From positions 248,001 through 312,000 of the forward strand of contig JAJFFF010000004.1 in NCBI GenBank assembly GCA_021776785.1: DNA of 64,000 bases. Reading direction: 5' to 3'. This DNA is from Planctomycetota bacterium (lineage in GTDB: Bacteria; Planctomycetota; PLA2). Within the stretch, counting starts at the first letter, position 1. Each line of letters begins with the position of its first letter. Shown here one piece after another: positions 9,502-17,930 of this stretch. Under the pieces are notes generated by a model. It worked only from the letters and a program-made list of their open reading frames with translations, did no database searches and had not been told where the DNA came from. The translations under genes and the position numbers were made by a program.

Positions 9502-10056
9502 CTACTCGGGCACGGAAAAGAGCGTGGGATGCCGCTCGCGAAACTCGGTGGCCAGCATGCCGTAGACGCACATGTCGCGCAGCGTTCCGTTATGCATTTC
9601 GTGGCTGCGTAAAACGCCCTCCTCGACGAAGCCGACCGACTTCATGAGGCGCCGGGCGCGATCATTGAAGGCGTACGTCCGCGCGAAGATGCGCGAGAGA
9701 TTGAGCACGCTAAACGCATAGTCGAGCATGATCACGACGGCCGCCGAGCCAACGCCTGCACCCCACCGGCGCTTGTCTCCCAAAAACAAACCCATGCATG
9801 CGCGGCGATTTTCGTAATCAATTTCTGAGAGTTCGATGCGCCCGGTCAGCTCCCCGGCACGCTCGACGGCGAACACGGCCAGATCCGCCGGCGGATTCTC
9901 CAAGAACTCCTTGAACTTCGCTTCGTACGTCGTCTTGCTGCGCCTCGGCCCCCACCCCGAAAAGATCTCGAGCTCGGTGTCGCAATGCCAGGCATACATC
10001 TGGTCTTTGTCCGACCAGTCAACCGGTCGAAGCGAAACTTGATCGCGTGAAAACAT
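9502..10056 (-). CDS. GNAT family N-acetyltransferase (RimJ/RimL type)
   Basis: 184 residues from ATG 10056. The layout is that of RimJ/RimL-like acetyltransferases: VSLRPVDWSDKDQMYAWH at the start, then a beta-strand core, then an acetyl-CoA loop (LGDKRRWGAGVGSAAV), then FNDRARRLMKSVGFVEEG, a typical C-terminal GNAT signature. The substrate is unknown; such enzymes acetylate protein N-termini, amino groups of metabolites or antibiotics. It is convergent with the NRPS gene 18 bases away and might modify its product, but nothing shows this. A farther upstream ATG (10134) adds 26 residues without family character. Confidence 0.82.
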   Translation of the reverse strand: MFSRDQVSLRPVDWSDKDQMYAWHCDTELEIFSGWGPRRSKTTYEAKFKEFLENPPADLAVFAVERAGELTGRIELSEIDYENRRACMGLFLGDKRRWGAGVGSAAVVIMLDYAFSVLNLSRIFARTYAFNDRARRLMKSVGFVEEGVLRSHEMHNGTLRDMCVYGMLATEFRERHPTLFSVPE

Positions 10057-10184
10057 GGCCCTAAGAGTACCCGAGCTCGGCACGACGGTGTGAGTCGCTT
10101 TCGACTCCTCTGCGGACCGCAACGGGCGCCGCATTTCGTGGAGCGCGCCAACTTCCGCTCCGACCTGCCGTATGATCCGACGGC

Positions 10185-10994
10185 ATGAGTCGGAGCAGCC
10201 GTGCGGAACTCGCGCGCGAGACCATCGCGATCATGCGCGCCGGTCGCTACAAGACGCGCGACGGCGCGACCGTGTCTGTGCGCGATGAGATGCGCAACGC
10301 CGTCGCGGGGTCGCGCGTATTCACGCCGGACCAACTCCCCGCTGACACGACACCGCGCACCCCAATCGGCACGCGCACGCCCGTCACCGTAACGCGAGAA
10401 ACAACGCTCGATGCGGCACGCCGCATCGGTGGCGATGTGGCGGTCTTAAACTTCGCGTCGGCGAAGAATCCGGGAGGCGGATTTCAGAACGGGAGTCAAG
10501 CGCAAGAGGAGTCGCTCGCGCGATCGTCGGGACTCTACGAGTGTCTGCTCGCGGGCTCCGCGTATTACGACGCGAATCGCCACGGCCCGCGTGGTTACTA
10601 CACCGACCATGTGATTTATGCGCCGTCCGTGCCCGTGTTTCGCGACGACGAAGGAATGCTGTTGGCAGAGCCATACTTCGTCTCGATGGTGACCGCGCCC
10701 GCGGTGAACGCCGGCGCGCTCGCGACGCCGGATCGGACGCGCATCCGTCAAACGATGGCAACGCGCATCGAGCACGCGCTGTCGGTTTTTCGGCACTACA
10801 AGCACGACCACATCGTGCTCGGCGCATGGGGATGCGGTGTGTTTCGCAACGACCCCGAAATGATCGCCGAGTTATTCGAGCAAGCGTTGCACACGTGGCG
10901 CGCTGAGTTCGCGACGGTTACGTTCGCGATCCCGGGGAAGACCGACGACAGAAACCGGCGCGCGTTTCTTGGGCGCTTCGCGGAGGCGCGGTGA
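10185..10994 (+). CDS. Bacterial-type poly(ADP-ribose) glycohydrolase (TIGR02452 family)
   Basis: 269 residues with the macrodomain-like PARG catalytic core: LNFASAKNPGGGFQNG followed by QAQEESLARSSGLY. This is the GGG-X(6-8)-QEE signature in which the second glutamate is catalytic. The C-terminal part (VLGAWGCGVFRNDPEMIAELF) is also typical of this family, where such proteins usually span 260-290 residues. It would hydrolyse ribose-ribose bonds in poly(ADP-ribose) or related ADP-ribose conjugates in the cytoplasm. The stop overlaps the next start (GTGA), so it is translated with the APH-like kinase. I see no strong SD before the ATG. Confidence 0.9.
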   Translation: MSRSSRAELARETIAIMRAGRYKTRDGATVSVRDEMRNAVAGSRVFTPDQLPADTTPRTPIGTRTPVTVTRETTLDAARRIGGDVAVLNFASAKNPGGGFQNGSQAQEESLARSSGLYECLLAGSAYYDANRHGPRGYYTDHVIYAPSVPVFRDDEGMLLAEPYFVSMVTAPAVNAGALATPDRTRIRQTMATRIEHALSVFRHYKHDHIVLGAWGCGVFRNDPEMIAELFEQALHTWRAEFATVTFAIPGKTDDRNRRAFLGRFAEAR

Positions 10995-11899
10995 CCGTTC
11001 GCCGGATGCACGAGGGCCAACTTGACTCGAGCGCCGAGCTCGTGCGCCGGCTCCTGCGTGAACAGTTTCCCCAATGGGCGCATCTGCCCTTGACGGCGGT
11101 CGCGTCCGACGGGACGGACAACGCGATTTACCGCCTCGGCGACGACATGGCCGTGCGGATGCCGCTCCTGTGCGGGCCGGCCAAGCTCGCCCAAATCGAA
11201 AAAGAACATCGCTGGCTGCCAGCGTTCGCTTCGGTCCTCCCGCTGGCCATTCCGATTCCGCATGCGAAGGGCGAAGCCACGGATGAGTTTCCGTGCGCGT
11301 GGACCGTTTGCGCGTGGCTCGCCGGCGACAACGCCGACTTCGATCGCCTCGCGAATCCCGTCCAAGCGGCTCGGCAACTCGCCGCCTGTATCCACGCGTT
11401 GCAAAAGATCGATCCGACCGACGGACCGGCACCCGGTGAGCACAACTTCATGCGCGGTGTACCGCTCGCGAAGCGGGAGGCATTCACGCAGGCCTCCATC
11501 GCGAAGTCGGAAGGTCTGGTGGACAAGCACGCGGTCGCGACGGCATGGGCCGTGGATCGCGACGCGCCCGTCTGGCGTAAGCCGGGCGTGTGGATTCACG
11601 GCGACCTGGCGCCCGGCAATCTATTGGCGCGCGACGGCCGGCTGTCGGCGATGATCGATTGGGGCGGCCTCGGCGTCGGCGATCCTGCGACCGATCTCCT
11701 CCCCGCGTGGAACCTGTTTACCGGCGAGAGCCGTGCGGCGTTTCGCGAGGCCCTGGCGGTCGACGACGCGACGTGGGCACGCGGACGGGGCCTCGCGCTC
11801 TCGCAAGCGGTGGGCGCCATCTCGTATTACCGCGACACAAACCCCGCGGTCTTGCGATGGGGACTGCGAATGACGCAGGAAATTCTCACTGACTTCTAG
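10991..11899 (+). CDS. Aminoglycoside phosphotransferase (APH) family protein
   Basis: 302 residues with the APH/choline-kinase fold signature. The catalytic loop is WIHGDLAPGNLLARDG (Asp in HGDL, Asn in GNLL) and the metal-binding motif is MIDWGGLGVGDPATDL. The N-lobe includes DGTDNAIYRLGDDMAVRMP. It resembles the chromosomal APH(6)/viomycin-kinase-like branch that phosphorylates small hydroxylated molecules. A resistance function cannot be claimed. It starts with GTG overlapping the PARG stop by four bases, so it is coupled to ADP-ribose turnover; a nucleoside- or ribose-type substrate would fit this context but is only inference. Confidence 0.87.
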   Translation: MTVRRMHEGQLDSSAELVRRLLREQFPQWAHLPLTAVASDGTDNAIYRLGDDMAVRMPLLCGPAKLAQIEKEHRWLPAFASVLPLAIPIPHAKGEATDEFPCAWTVCAWLAGDNADFDRLANPVQAARQLAACIHALQKIDPTDGPAPGEHNFMRGVPLAKREAFTQASIAKSEGLVDKHAVATAWAVDRDAPVWRKPGVWIHGDLAPGNLLARDGRLSAMIDWGGLGVGDPATDLLPAWNLFTGESRAAFREALAVDDATWARGRGLALSQAVGAISYYRDTNPAVLRWGLRMTQEILTDF

Positions 11900-11927
11900 A
11901 CGCGCCGCGATGCGATAGGATCACCCT

Positions 11928-12632
11928 ATGGACGTTCAAAAAACGGCGCTGATTGTTGCGGGCGGCTCGGGAATCGGTGCCGCGTGTGCGCGCGAACTCG
12001 CCGCGCGGGGCTACCGCGTCGGGATCTTGTCGTCGTCGGGTAAGGGCGAAGTTCTCGCCAAAGAACTCGGCGGTCTTGGTTTCACCGGGTCCAATCTCGA
12101 TCCCGACGCGCTGGCGACATTCGTAACGCGGGCCGCGAGCGAGTGGGGTCGGATCGACGCGGTCGTGAACGGCGCGGGGCACGGGCCGAAGGGCGATGTG
12201 CTTGCTCTCTCCGATGACGACTGGTATCGCGGGATGGACGTCTATCTTCTCAACGTCGTGCGCATGTGTCGGCTGGTCACGCCGCACATGCAAGACGCAG
12301 GGCGCGGAGCGATCGTCAACATCTCGACGTTCGCCGCGTTCGAACCCGATCCGCTGTTTCCGACGTCCGCAACATTTCGCGCGGCACTCGCTTCGTTCAC
12401 CAAGCTTTTTGCAAACCGCTACGCCGCGGACAACATCCGGATGAACAACGTCTTGCCCGGTTTCATCGACAGCTTGCCGGAAAAGAAAGAGCGCCGCGCA
12501 CGCATTCCGATGAACCGCTACGGGACCGACACCGAGGTCGCTAAAACCGTGGCCTTCTTACTCGGCGACGACGCCGGATACATCACCGGGCAAAACATTC
12601 GGGTGGACGGAGGCCTCACGCACTCCGTCTAG
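11928..12632 (+). CDS. Short-chain dehydrogenase/reductase with altered active site
   Basis: 234 residues with a Rossmann fold: AGGSGIGAACARELAARG for nucleotide binding, VNGAGHG in place of NNAG, IVNISTFAA with the catalytic-serine strand, and the C-terminal GYITGQNIRVDGGLT. The usual YxxxK is missing: the aligned segment reads FPTSATFRAAL, with no Tyr or Lys at the expected spacing. The protein therefore belongs to a divergent SDR branch that may use other residues or act as a binding protein. It stands 28 bases after the APH-like gene and could share its transcript. Start ATG 11928; the SD is weak. Confidence 0.85.
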   Translation: MDVQKTALIVAGGSGIGAACARELAARGYRVGILSSSGKGEVLAKELGGLGFTGSNLDPDALATFVTRAASEWGRIDAVVNGAGHGPKGDVLALSDDDWYRGMDVYLLNVVRMCRLVTPHMQDAGRGAIVNISTFAAFEPDPLFPTSATFRAALASFTKLFANRYAADNIRMNNVLPGFIDSLPEKKERRARIPMNRYGTDTEVAKTVAFLLGDDAGYITGQNIRVDGGLTHSV

Positions 12633-12708
12633 CAACCTAGGGCGAGGATGCGCGACGAAGATATTCGGATTTGCAGAAACAACGACCCGGCTGTCGTAGC
12701 CCCCCGAG

Positions 12709-12731
12709 GACTTTTTCAACGGGCTGCTAGG
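12709..12731. other. Conserved-looking intergenic motif of unknown role
   Basis: The segment gactttttcaacgggctgct, in the 173-base gap between the SDR and the convergent lipoprotein gene, resembles a motif I have met at intergenic sites in unrelated genomes. It occurs once here as far as I can see. It could be a scar of a mobile element end or part of a terminator. Confidence 0.2.
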
Positions 12732-12805
12732 GAGAACTGGCGCGCGCGTGCGCGAGATCACGACAACCGCCCGGACGTCACGCGCTTGCTTCTCAACCGC
12801 GCGAG

Positions 12806-14215
12806 CTACGGTAGCTCCAACCAACTCCAGCCCGTTGTCGTCGTGGCGCCGCCGGTCTGATACGCGTACTCCCACACGGCTCCGTCGTGCGCGCGACACA
12901 TGACGCTCACACGGCGGTACGCGCCAAACGACAAGACGGCCATGCTGCTCGTACTGACGCTGACTCCCTCTCCGGGCTGGTCGTGACGGGGCCCCCAACC
13001 CCATGTCGTGCCCGTCCTCCCGTACTCGATCAGGCGCGGTCCGTTGTCCGCGATCCCAAAAATCGTGATCTTTTGCGGGCCACCCTGTTCGCGCCACGTC
13101 GCGTGCGCCCGGAGCACGAAAGGAACGCTGCCCGGCACACCCGTCGGACTCCCGACCGCGACCCACTGCGACCAACCGGCATCAACATCGCCGCCGACGT
13201 CATCCCACTGCTTTTCGTAGAGCAGGAAGCGACCCTCGCGCTGACCGTACGCCGTGATGAATACGTGGATGCGCGCGCGCCCGGTCACCGACCTCGTGCT
13301 CGTCACCGCGAGCGGCGTTCCGTAGAGTTGGCCGCGCGTCCGCGCCGGCAATCCCAGATCCGTCCAACGGGCCGGCCCACGCCCTCCGTCCGTCCAAACC
13401 GCGACACGCTCCTCGGGCGCCGGCGGAACGGCCTTCACGACCACAAACGTGAAGGGCGTGGAAGCGCTTCCTTCGCGGACGGGCACGACCACGGCCGCCG
13501 ACGGGCCAACGGCGACGCTGGCCTCGTGCGACTCTCCCTCGACCGTAACGTTGGGTTGGCCAAGATCGGTAAACGCCGTCGCGACGTCGCCGGTAGCGGC
13601 ATTCGTGTTGACCGCCATGCGAACGAGCGGGTTCGCAATACTGGCGCTCGGGTTGATCGAATCGCGTGCCGTTCCAAAACCTACGTAGCCCCGCGCGTTC
13701 GCGACAACCGCGACCGGATGAAAGCGCGGTTCGGCGCCAAGTTCCGCGGGCGGCGGCGATGCGTAGCTGTGCCACGCAAACGACATGGGCTGAGAAGGAC
13801 GCCGCACGAACGGTGCCGCCACGCGCACGGTGCGACCTTCCGCGCCATAGGCGAACATGCCGCCGAACGCGGCCGAGCCGCGCACCGTGAGGGCCGTGAT
13901 CGGAATGTGTCGGCCGAAGGTTCCGGGATCCGGCGGCGTCACCGCACGACCGGCATGGCCCCAAACACTCCAAGCGGTCCACGTCCGCGAGCTCGCGTTG
14001 AACGTGCGTGTCAACATGCCGGCTGGCGCGAGCACCACCGTCGTCATTTCACGCCACGCGTCGTGCGAAACGATGCGCGGATGATGATGACGGTAGGCCG
14101 GCGCGTCGGTTTGCCCACGCGACGGGATCGTCGGATCGGGATCGTCGCCGCCGCCCCCCATCCCCCCGCAAGACACCGCCCCAAACAACAGACCTGACAA
14201 GATGATGCGATTCAT
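12806..14215 (-). CDS. Secreted lipoprotein of unknown function
   Basis: 469 residues from ATG 14215, preceded by a purine-rich SD (GGAAGGGGA). The N-terminus MNRIILSGLLFGAVSC is a lipoprotein signal with Cys16 as the lipidation site, followed by a Gly/Asp-rich linker. The remainder is beta-rich and repetitive, with several Trp-containing motifs (TWTAWSVWG, GWSQWVAVG, TGWSWLELP) suggesting a beta-propeller-like or lectin-like surface. No enzyme motif is recognised. It probably sits on the outer or cytoplasmic membrane. It is monocistronic and convergent with the SDR gene. Confidence 0.75.
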   Translation of the reverse strand: MNRIILSGLLFGAVSCGGMGGGGDDPDPTIPSRGQTDAPAYRHHHPRIVSHDAWREMTTVVLAPAGMLTRTFNASSRTWTAWSVWGHAGRAVTPPDPGTFGRHIPITALTVRGSAAFGGMFAYGAEGRTVRVAAPFVRRPSQPMSFAWHSYASPPPAELGAEPRFHPVAVVANARGYVGFGTARDSINPSASIANPLVRMAVNTNAATGDVATAFTDLGQPNVTVEGESHEASVAVGPSAAVVVPVREGSASTPFTFVVVKAVPPAPEERVAVWTDGGRGPARWTDLGLPARTRGQLYGTPLAVTSTRSVTGRARIHVFITAYGQREGRFLLYEKQWDDVGGDVDAGWSQWVAVGSPTGVPGSVPFVLRAHATWREQGGPQKITIFGIADNGPRLIEYGRTGTTWGWGPRHDQPGEGVSVSTSSMAVLSFGAYRRVSVMCRAHDGAVWEYAYQTGGATTTTGWSWLELP

Positions 14216-14753
14216 CCGTATCCCCTTCCACGACGTCGAATGGCCGGCCCGCAATACCGCGAACCGACTCGCTGCCCATCTAAGCGTATTTGGCGCGGTT
14301 CGTCTGCCGGAATAATTCTGACGCAACCGGACCGCTGTTTCTCAAGGTCTGCGGAGGCGCGCGTGAACTCCCTCCGCGCGTTCGCACGGCAGCAGGCCGG
14401 CGATGCATTCGCGCCGGGCGCGCCGTGTTCCCTGCGCAACGTCTCTCCCGGGGAAAGACCGTTGCTAGCCTCCGATCATGCGTCGCAGGAACTTTCTTTG
14501 GGCCGCGCTGGGCACGGTTACTGCGGCTTGGCCGGTTCGGGTCGTTTTTCGCGGCTCCCCTGCCGCTCAAACGGAATTCTTAGGCGCACTGATCCGACAA
14601 AGAGGATCCCAAGGTCGCGCCGTACTTGGCGGTCAGCTTCATCATCACGCTCGTCGGCTCGTTTCCTTCGCGCAGCTGACGCGAATCAAAACACCGCGCC
14701 CCGAAACCTAACTCAATCCGACGAGTGCAAACTGCACTCGTGAATCAATCGGG
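14216..14753. other. 538-base stretch without an intact gene
   Basis: Lies between two minus-strand genes. The only coding-like signal is a small plus-strand ORF with a twin-arginine-like start (listed separately). No clear promoter, repeat or RNA is seen. Confidence 0.5.
14478..14711 (+). pseudogene. Possible remnant of a Tat-exported protein gene
   Basis: This 77-codon ORF begins MRRRNFLWAALGTVTAAW, which looks like a twin-arginine signal peptide (RRxFL). About 15 codons after the signal the coding character is lost, and a hydrophobic segment (PYLAVSFIITLVGSF) appears in another frame at about 14620-14670. This is consistent with a decayed or frameshifted gene, but chance cannot be excluded. 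No family is recognised. Confidence 0.3.
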
Positions 14754-15869
14754 TCAGTGGGGTTTCTTGTGCTTTGGCGCCGCGACCGCAAGCTGACGGC
14801 GAAACGCACGCTGGTAGATGGGGCGACGCTCCCGGGGTAGCTCATCGACGTAGCCCAGCGAAGCCTGCGCCGTGTCGCGCGTGCCGACCCGACGAAGCGC
14901 GTCGAGCAACGCCCGGCGCACGCGCCGATCCGTCTCCAAGGGCATCCGCGCAAGCAGCTGCGGCGCGGCGGAACGCGATTGCACGGCACGCGCGGCGGCC
15001 ACACGAACCGCGGAACCGGGGTCGGCGAGTGCCCGCACCGCGAGCGGCTGCAGCGACGCGCTGGGTGCGCGCAAAAGCGCTTCGCGGCCGCGCGGCCCGA
15101 TCGAGTCCCAGTCGTCTTGCGCCTCCTTCAAAACGGTCGGGCTAACCTGATTTAACGCGCGCGCCAGGACGGACGCCGATTGGGGGTCGGAGTCGAATCC
15201 GCGGAGCAACTCTTTGGCGCCGGTGGGCGTTTGCAGTTTGCCGAGCGCTAGATAACAAGCGCGGCGCAGGTCGGATCGCGGAGACGACGTCTTCAGCGAC
15301 GCGACCATCGTGCCCTCGTGTTCGGCGACGCCGCACCGTCCCAATCCCGCGATGAGTGCGGCGTGCGTGTGCGGCGGTGCATCCTTTAGAAGTGCGGCCA
15401 GCCGTTGGGCGATCGCCGGGTTCATCCCGCGCTTGCAGACAAGCGCGATGGCGCCGTAACCCTTCGGGGGTAGCGACACAGCGAGCAAGTCGAGCAACGG
15501 CGCCTCGGAATCTTTGCGATGCAACGAGAGGATCGTGTCGACCACCCGGGCGCGCCGCAGAAACGGAGTCCGCCGAAGAATCGCAAGCAGGGCGCCTGTG
15601 TCCGCCACGGAGCCGGCGCGCGCCACCACCCGGAGCAGGTCCGCGGCCGCTGCGTCACTCGGGTTGGCTTGCAGGGTTGGGAGGGCGCGATCAGCCGCCG
15701 CCCGATCGTAGACCGGCTCGCTCTTGACCACGGCCTTGCAAGCCGTGGGGAGTTCGCCCGCATCCGACGGCGCGCGCACGGCGTGGCGCGGCGGACTCGG
15801 ATCCGGCATCGAGAACACGACCGCCAAGGCGCCAACCGCGAGTGCAGCAAAGAGAACAATCCAACGCAT
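14754..15869 (-). CDS. Signal-anchored HEAT-repeat-like protein
   Basis: 371 residues. Residues 1-20 are a hydrophobic signal or anchor (WIVLFAALAVGALAVVFSM). The rest is made of degenerate alpha-helical repeats of the HEAT/PBS-lyase kind, for example LRRACYLALGKLQTPTGAKELL, SLQPLAVRALADPGSAVRVAAARAV and RRVRRALLDALRRVG. Such solenoids are protein-binding scaffolds outside the cytoplasmic membrane in many planctomycetes. Its ATG overlaps the stop of the upstream gene by one base (TAATG), so the two are translationally coupled and probably work together. The partner is unknown. Confidence 0.75.
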   Translation of the reverse strand: MRWIVLFAALAVGALAVVFSMPDPSPPRHAVRAPSDAGELPTACKAVVKSEPVYDRAAADRALPTLQANPSDAAAADLLRVVARAGSVADTGALLAILRRTPFLRRARVVDTILSLHRKDSEAPLLDLLAVSLPPKGYGAIALVCKRGMNPAIAQRLAALLKDAPPHTHAALIAGLGRCGVAEHEGTMVASLKTSSPRSDLRRACYLALGKLQTPTGAKELLRGFDSDPQSASVLARALNQVSPTVLKEAQDDWDSIGPRGREALLRAPSASLQPLAVRALADPGSAVRVAAARAVQSRSAAPQLLARMPLETDRRVRRALLDALRRVGTRDTAQASLGYVDELPRERRPIYQRAFRRQLAVAAPKHKKPH

Positions 15870-16909
15870 TAGGACCCCTTCTTTTTCTTCGCGGCTTTTT
15901 GTGGAACATTCTTGGAGGTGGAACGCAGACGGAGATACGCGTCTTTGTCCACGCGAAACTCATGAGGCGGGAACCCGGTGAACTGCGTGACGATCTTTTT
16001 CGGCGTGCGTCCGACGGGCCACATCGCGTAGCACGTCGTCGGCAGCCGGCCGGCGGGGATCCAACTGGCGGCGGGCCAGGCCCCCTTCATCCCCTGGACG
16101 GAAACCGTCGCGCCGCGAAACGGCGGGATCAAGTAGATGGGTTTGTATTTCCACGTGCCGCCGAGATCGACAGCGATTTCCACCTGCTGGGCCGAACCGA
16201 CTCTCCACGTTTCCTGAACTTTCTTGCGCGATGGCCCCACTCCCATCGGAAGCGAAAACGTCCAGTTGCGCGCGCCATCCAAACCACGACAGGTGACGCG
16301 CCCATCCGCGCCCGTCGACGCGTACTGCAAACTGAAACCCGGTTGCTGATACGCCGGGTCAACCGCGATCGAGGCGCCCGGAATCGGCTGCCCTGTTCGC
16401 GTGCGAACCAACACGTCGATTGAATGGCCGGACGCAGGAACGATTGCAAGGCCTCCCACCGAAAGTTCGGAGAGCGACACCTCCGCCCAACCCGTCCACC
16501 AGATCGGATTCGGCTGATCCGGCACGGTGCACCAGAGGGCGAAATGAAGAAGCCAGCGATCACCGTGTTGCTCAGGCGTGCGCTTCCGGAGCCACGCGCG
16601 CAACGTCAACGCGGCGTTCTTTTGGATCGCGACGACGTTCTGGCCGCGCAGGTAATCCGGACGGTCGTCTTCCACCGGATAAAACGCAGCGGCAGCAACG
16701 CCGTGCACGGTGACGCCGTCCGGCGCAAACCGAATCGTCGCCGCGTCTTCGATGCGGCGCGTCGGCGACAGAACGGGGCCTGGAATGCGAGAGATTTCGA
16801 GCTGGCCCGCGGCCGGCGACGTCGCGTTCGGGACGCGGAAGCGGTAAACCGCCGCGGCCGTAAGCAGGCACAGGGCGGTGAAAAGAAGGATTCGATCGCG
16901 TGTGAACAT
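15869..16909 (-). CDS. Membrane-anchored protein with a carboxypeptidase-regulatory-like domain
   Basis: 346 residues. A single N-terminal transmembrane segment (residues about 8-22) is followed by an extracytoplasmic region. Residues about 165-225 resemble a Cna-B/carboxypeptidase regulatory-like beta sandwich (IDVLVRTRTGQPIPGASIAV, then TGADGRVTCRGL), a fold used for adhesion or scaffolding. The C-terminus ends in a Lys-rich tail (KAAKKKKG). It is first in a two-gene unit with the HEAT-like protein. No enzymatic motif is visible. Confidence 0.7.
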   Translation of the reverse strand: MFTRDRILLFTALCLLTAAAVYRFRVPNATSPAAGQLEISRIPGPVLSPTRRIEDAATIRFAPDGVTVHGVAAAAFYPVEDDRPDYLRGQNVVAIQKNAALTLRAWLRKRTPEQHGDRWLLHFALWCTVPDQPNPIWWTGWAEVSLSELSVGGLAIVPASGHSIDVLVRTRTGQPIPGASIAVDPAYQQPGFSLQYASTGADGRVTCRGLDGARNWTFSLPMGVGPSRKKVQETWRVGSAQQVEIAVDLGGTWKYKPIYLIPPFRGATVSVQGMKGAWPAASWIPAGRLPTTCYAMWPVGRTPKKIVTQFTGFPPHEFRVDKDAYLRLRSTSKNVPQKAAKKKKGS

Positions 16910-16921
16910 AAGGGATTGGGA

Positions 16922-16947
16922 AGGGAGAGGGTGTTGGCCCTCTCCCT
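16922..16947 (-). terminator. 10-bp inverted repeat, probable terminator
   Basis: AGGGAGAGGG and CCCTCTCCCT are perfect arms around a six-base loop, just after the stop of the 16961-17782 gene and before the ATG of the next. The T-run after the stem is short, so it may be a weak intrinsic terminator or an mRNA 3'-end stabiliser. Confidence 0.5.
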
Positions 16948-16960
16948 AAAAGCAAGGTTG

Positions 16961-17782
16961 CTACTGAACTGTGATGTTGGTGGTAACCGCCGGCGCCTGA
17001 GTCGAGGTCACAACTCGGCCGCGCACGATGGCCGTTCGGTTGCCGATCGCACCACTGCCGCCGCTCGTGAAAAAGAGGACGCGGTCGTTTTGGACGATGT
17101 AAGGCGATTGGTAGTGGCGAGATTGGCTGGTCGAGTGCTGGAACGCCGCCGCACCCAGTCCCAAGCCCACGCCGACGCCCACGCCGCCTCCGCTGCTGAT
17201 TTCGAAGTCCCAATCGGGATCATCGACATCGAAGAAGTCCTCGAAGAGGTACGTATCCACACGGACGTCGCGCCGCTGCACGATCATGCCGGCGCCCGAG
17301 ATGGCGTACTGGTCCGCCACGATGAAATCGCCGCTCGTCGTGTCCTCGTCGCGCAGTTCCATAACGATCGACCAGCACCGAGTTACGAGACCGACATCCG
17401 TGCTATGCACGATGTTGTTGAGTTCCTCAATGAAGTCTTCCGGAGTGTGGTTGCGGATGTTGGGGGGCACGGCGCCACCAGGCGCGAGGTACGGTCCCTG
17501 CGGCTGAAACGGGTCCACTCCCTGCACGATGTCGTCTTCGTCCATGAACGAACACACAAGCGTCGCCGGACACGGAGGGCAAACCTCGCCGGAGAATGTG
17601 ACGTCGTCGATCAAGATGGTGCGCGTGTCGGTACCCGTATACGAGAACGACATGCCGGGCGCTAAGACGACGTGGTAGTACTCCGTGGACGACGGACTAG
17701 TGAAGTTGCCCGCGTTCGCGTCGTACGCCAGGAATCCTGCGCACACGAGAATCGCGATAACCAGATAATGAATCCTTCTCAC
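16961..17782 (-). CDS. Secreted protein of unknown function
   Basis: 273 residues from GTG 17782, chosen because AAGGAG lies nine bases upstream; an ATG at 17827 lacks an SD. The signal peptide (IHYLVIAILVCAGFLAYDANA) is followed by an acidic, beta-rich mature part containing CPPCPATLVC, a Gly-Val repeat (about residue 200) and a Thr/Val-rich tail. The segment TRTILIDDVTFSGEVCPPCP could be a disulfide-stabilised loop. I recognise no family. It lies upstream of, and in line with, two other extracytoplasmic proteins, separated from them by a hairpin. Confidence 0.65.
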   Translation of the reverse strand: MRRIHYLVIAILVCAGFLAYDANAGNFTSPSSTEYYHVVLAPGMSFSYTGTDTRTILIDDVTFSGEVCPPCPATLVCSFMDEDDIVQGVDPFQPQGPYLAPGGAVPPNIRNHTPEDFIEELNNIVHSTDVGLVTRCWSIVMELRDEDTTSGDFIVADQYAISGAGMIVQRRDVRVDTYLFEDFFDVDDPDWDFEISSGGGVGVGVGLGLGAAAFQHSTSQSRHYQSPYIVQNDRVLFFTSGGSGAIGNRTAIVRGRVVTSTQAPAVTTNITVQ

Positions 17783-17915
17783 AGTGCTTTTCTCCTTCAA
17801 GCGCAACGCGGCCCTGGGCCTCACCATGAAGCACGCTGCAGCGAAACGCCGTGATTTCTAACTGTTTCAATCGCGCGGCACGGCGAAAGCGAACACTTTT
17901 AAGTTCGAAAATCTG

Positions 17916-17921
17916 TATACT
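17916..17921 (+). promoter_or_regulatory. Candidate -10 element (TATACT)
   Basis: TATACT matches the sigma-70 -10 box in five of six positions. Transcription would begin within a few bases of the ATG at 17931, giving an almost leaderless mRNA. No good -35 box is present. The inverted repeat CGAAC-N8-GTTCG directly upstream could be an operator. Confidence 0.35.
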
Positions 17922-17930
17922 TGCGGCGCG

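Noticed and set aside
10991-11899. Calling the APH-like gene an antibiotic-resistance gene
   Set aside because: Only fold-level motifs are seen. Its coupling to PARG suggests a housekeeping or stress substrate.
12887-14197. A 436-codon plus-strand ORF opposite the lipoprotein at 12806-14215
   Set aside because: Arg/His/Pro-rich shadow. The minus frame has SD, signal and lipobox.
16424-17665. A 413-codon plus-strand ORF opposite two secreted-protein genes
   Set aside because: It crosses a hairpin and an intergenic gap, has low-complexity Arg/Asp-rich composition, and the minus-strand genes have signal peptides and an SD.
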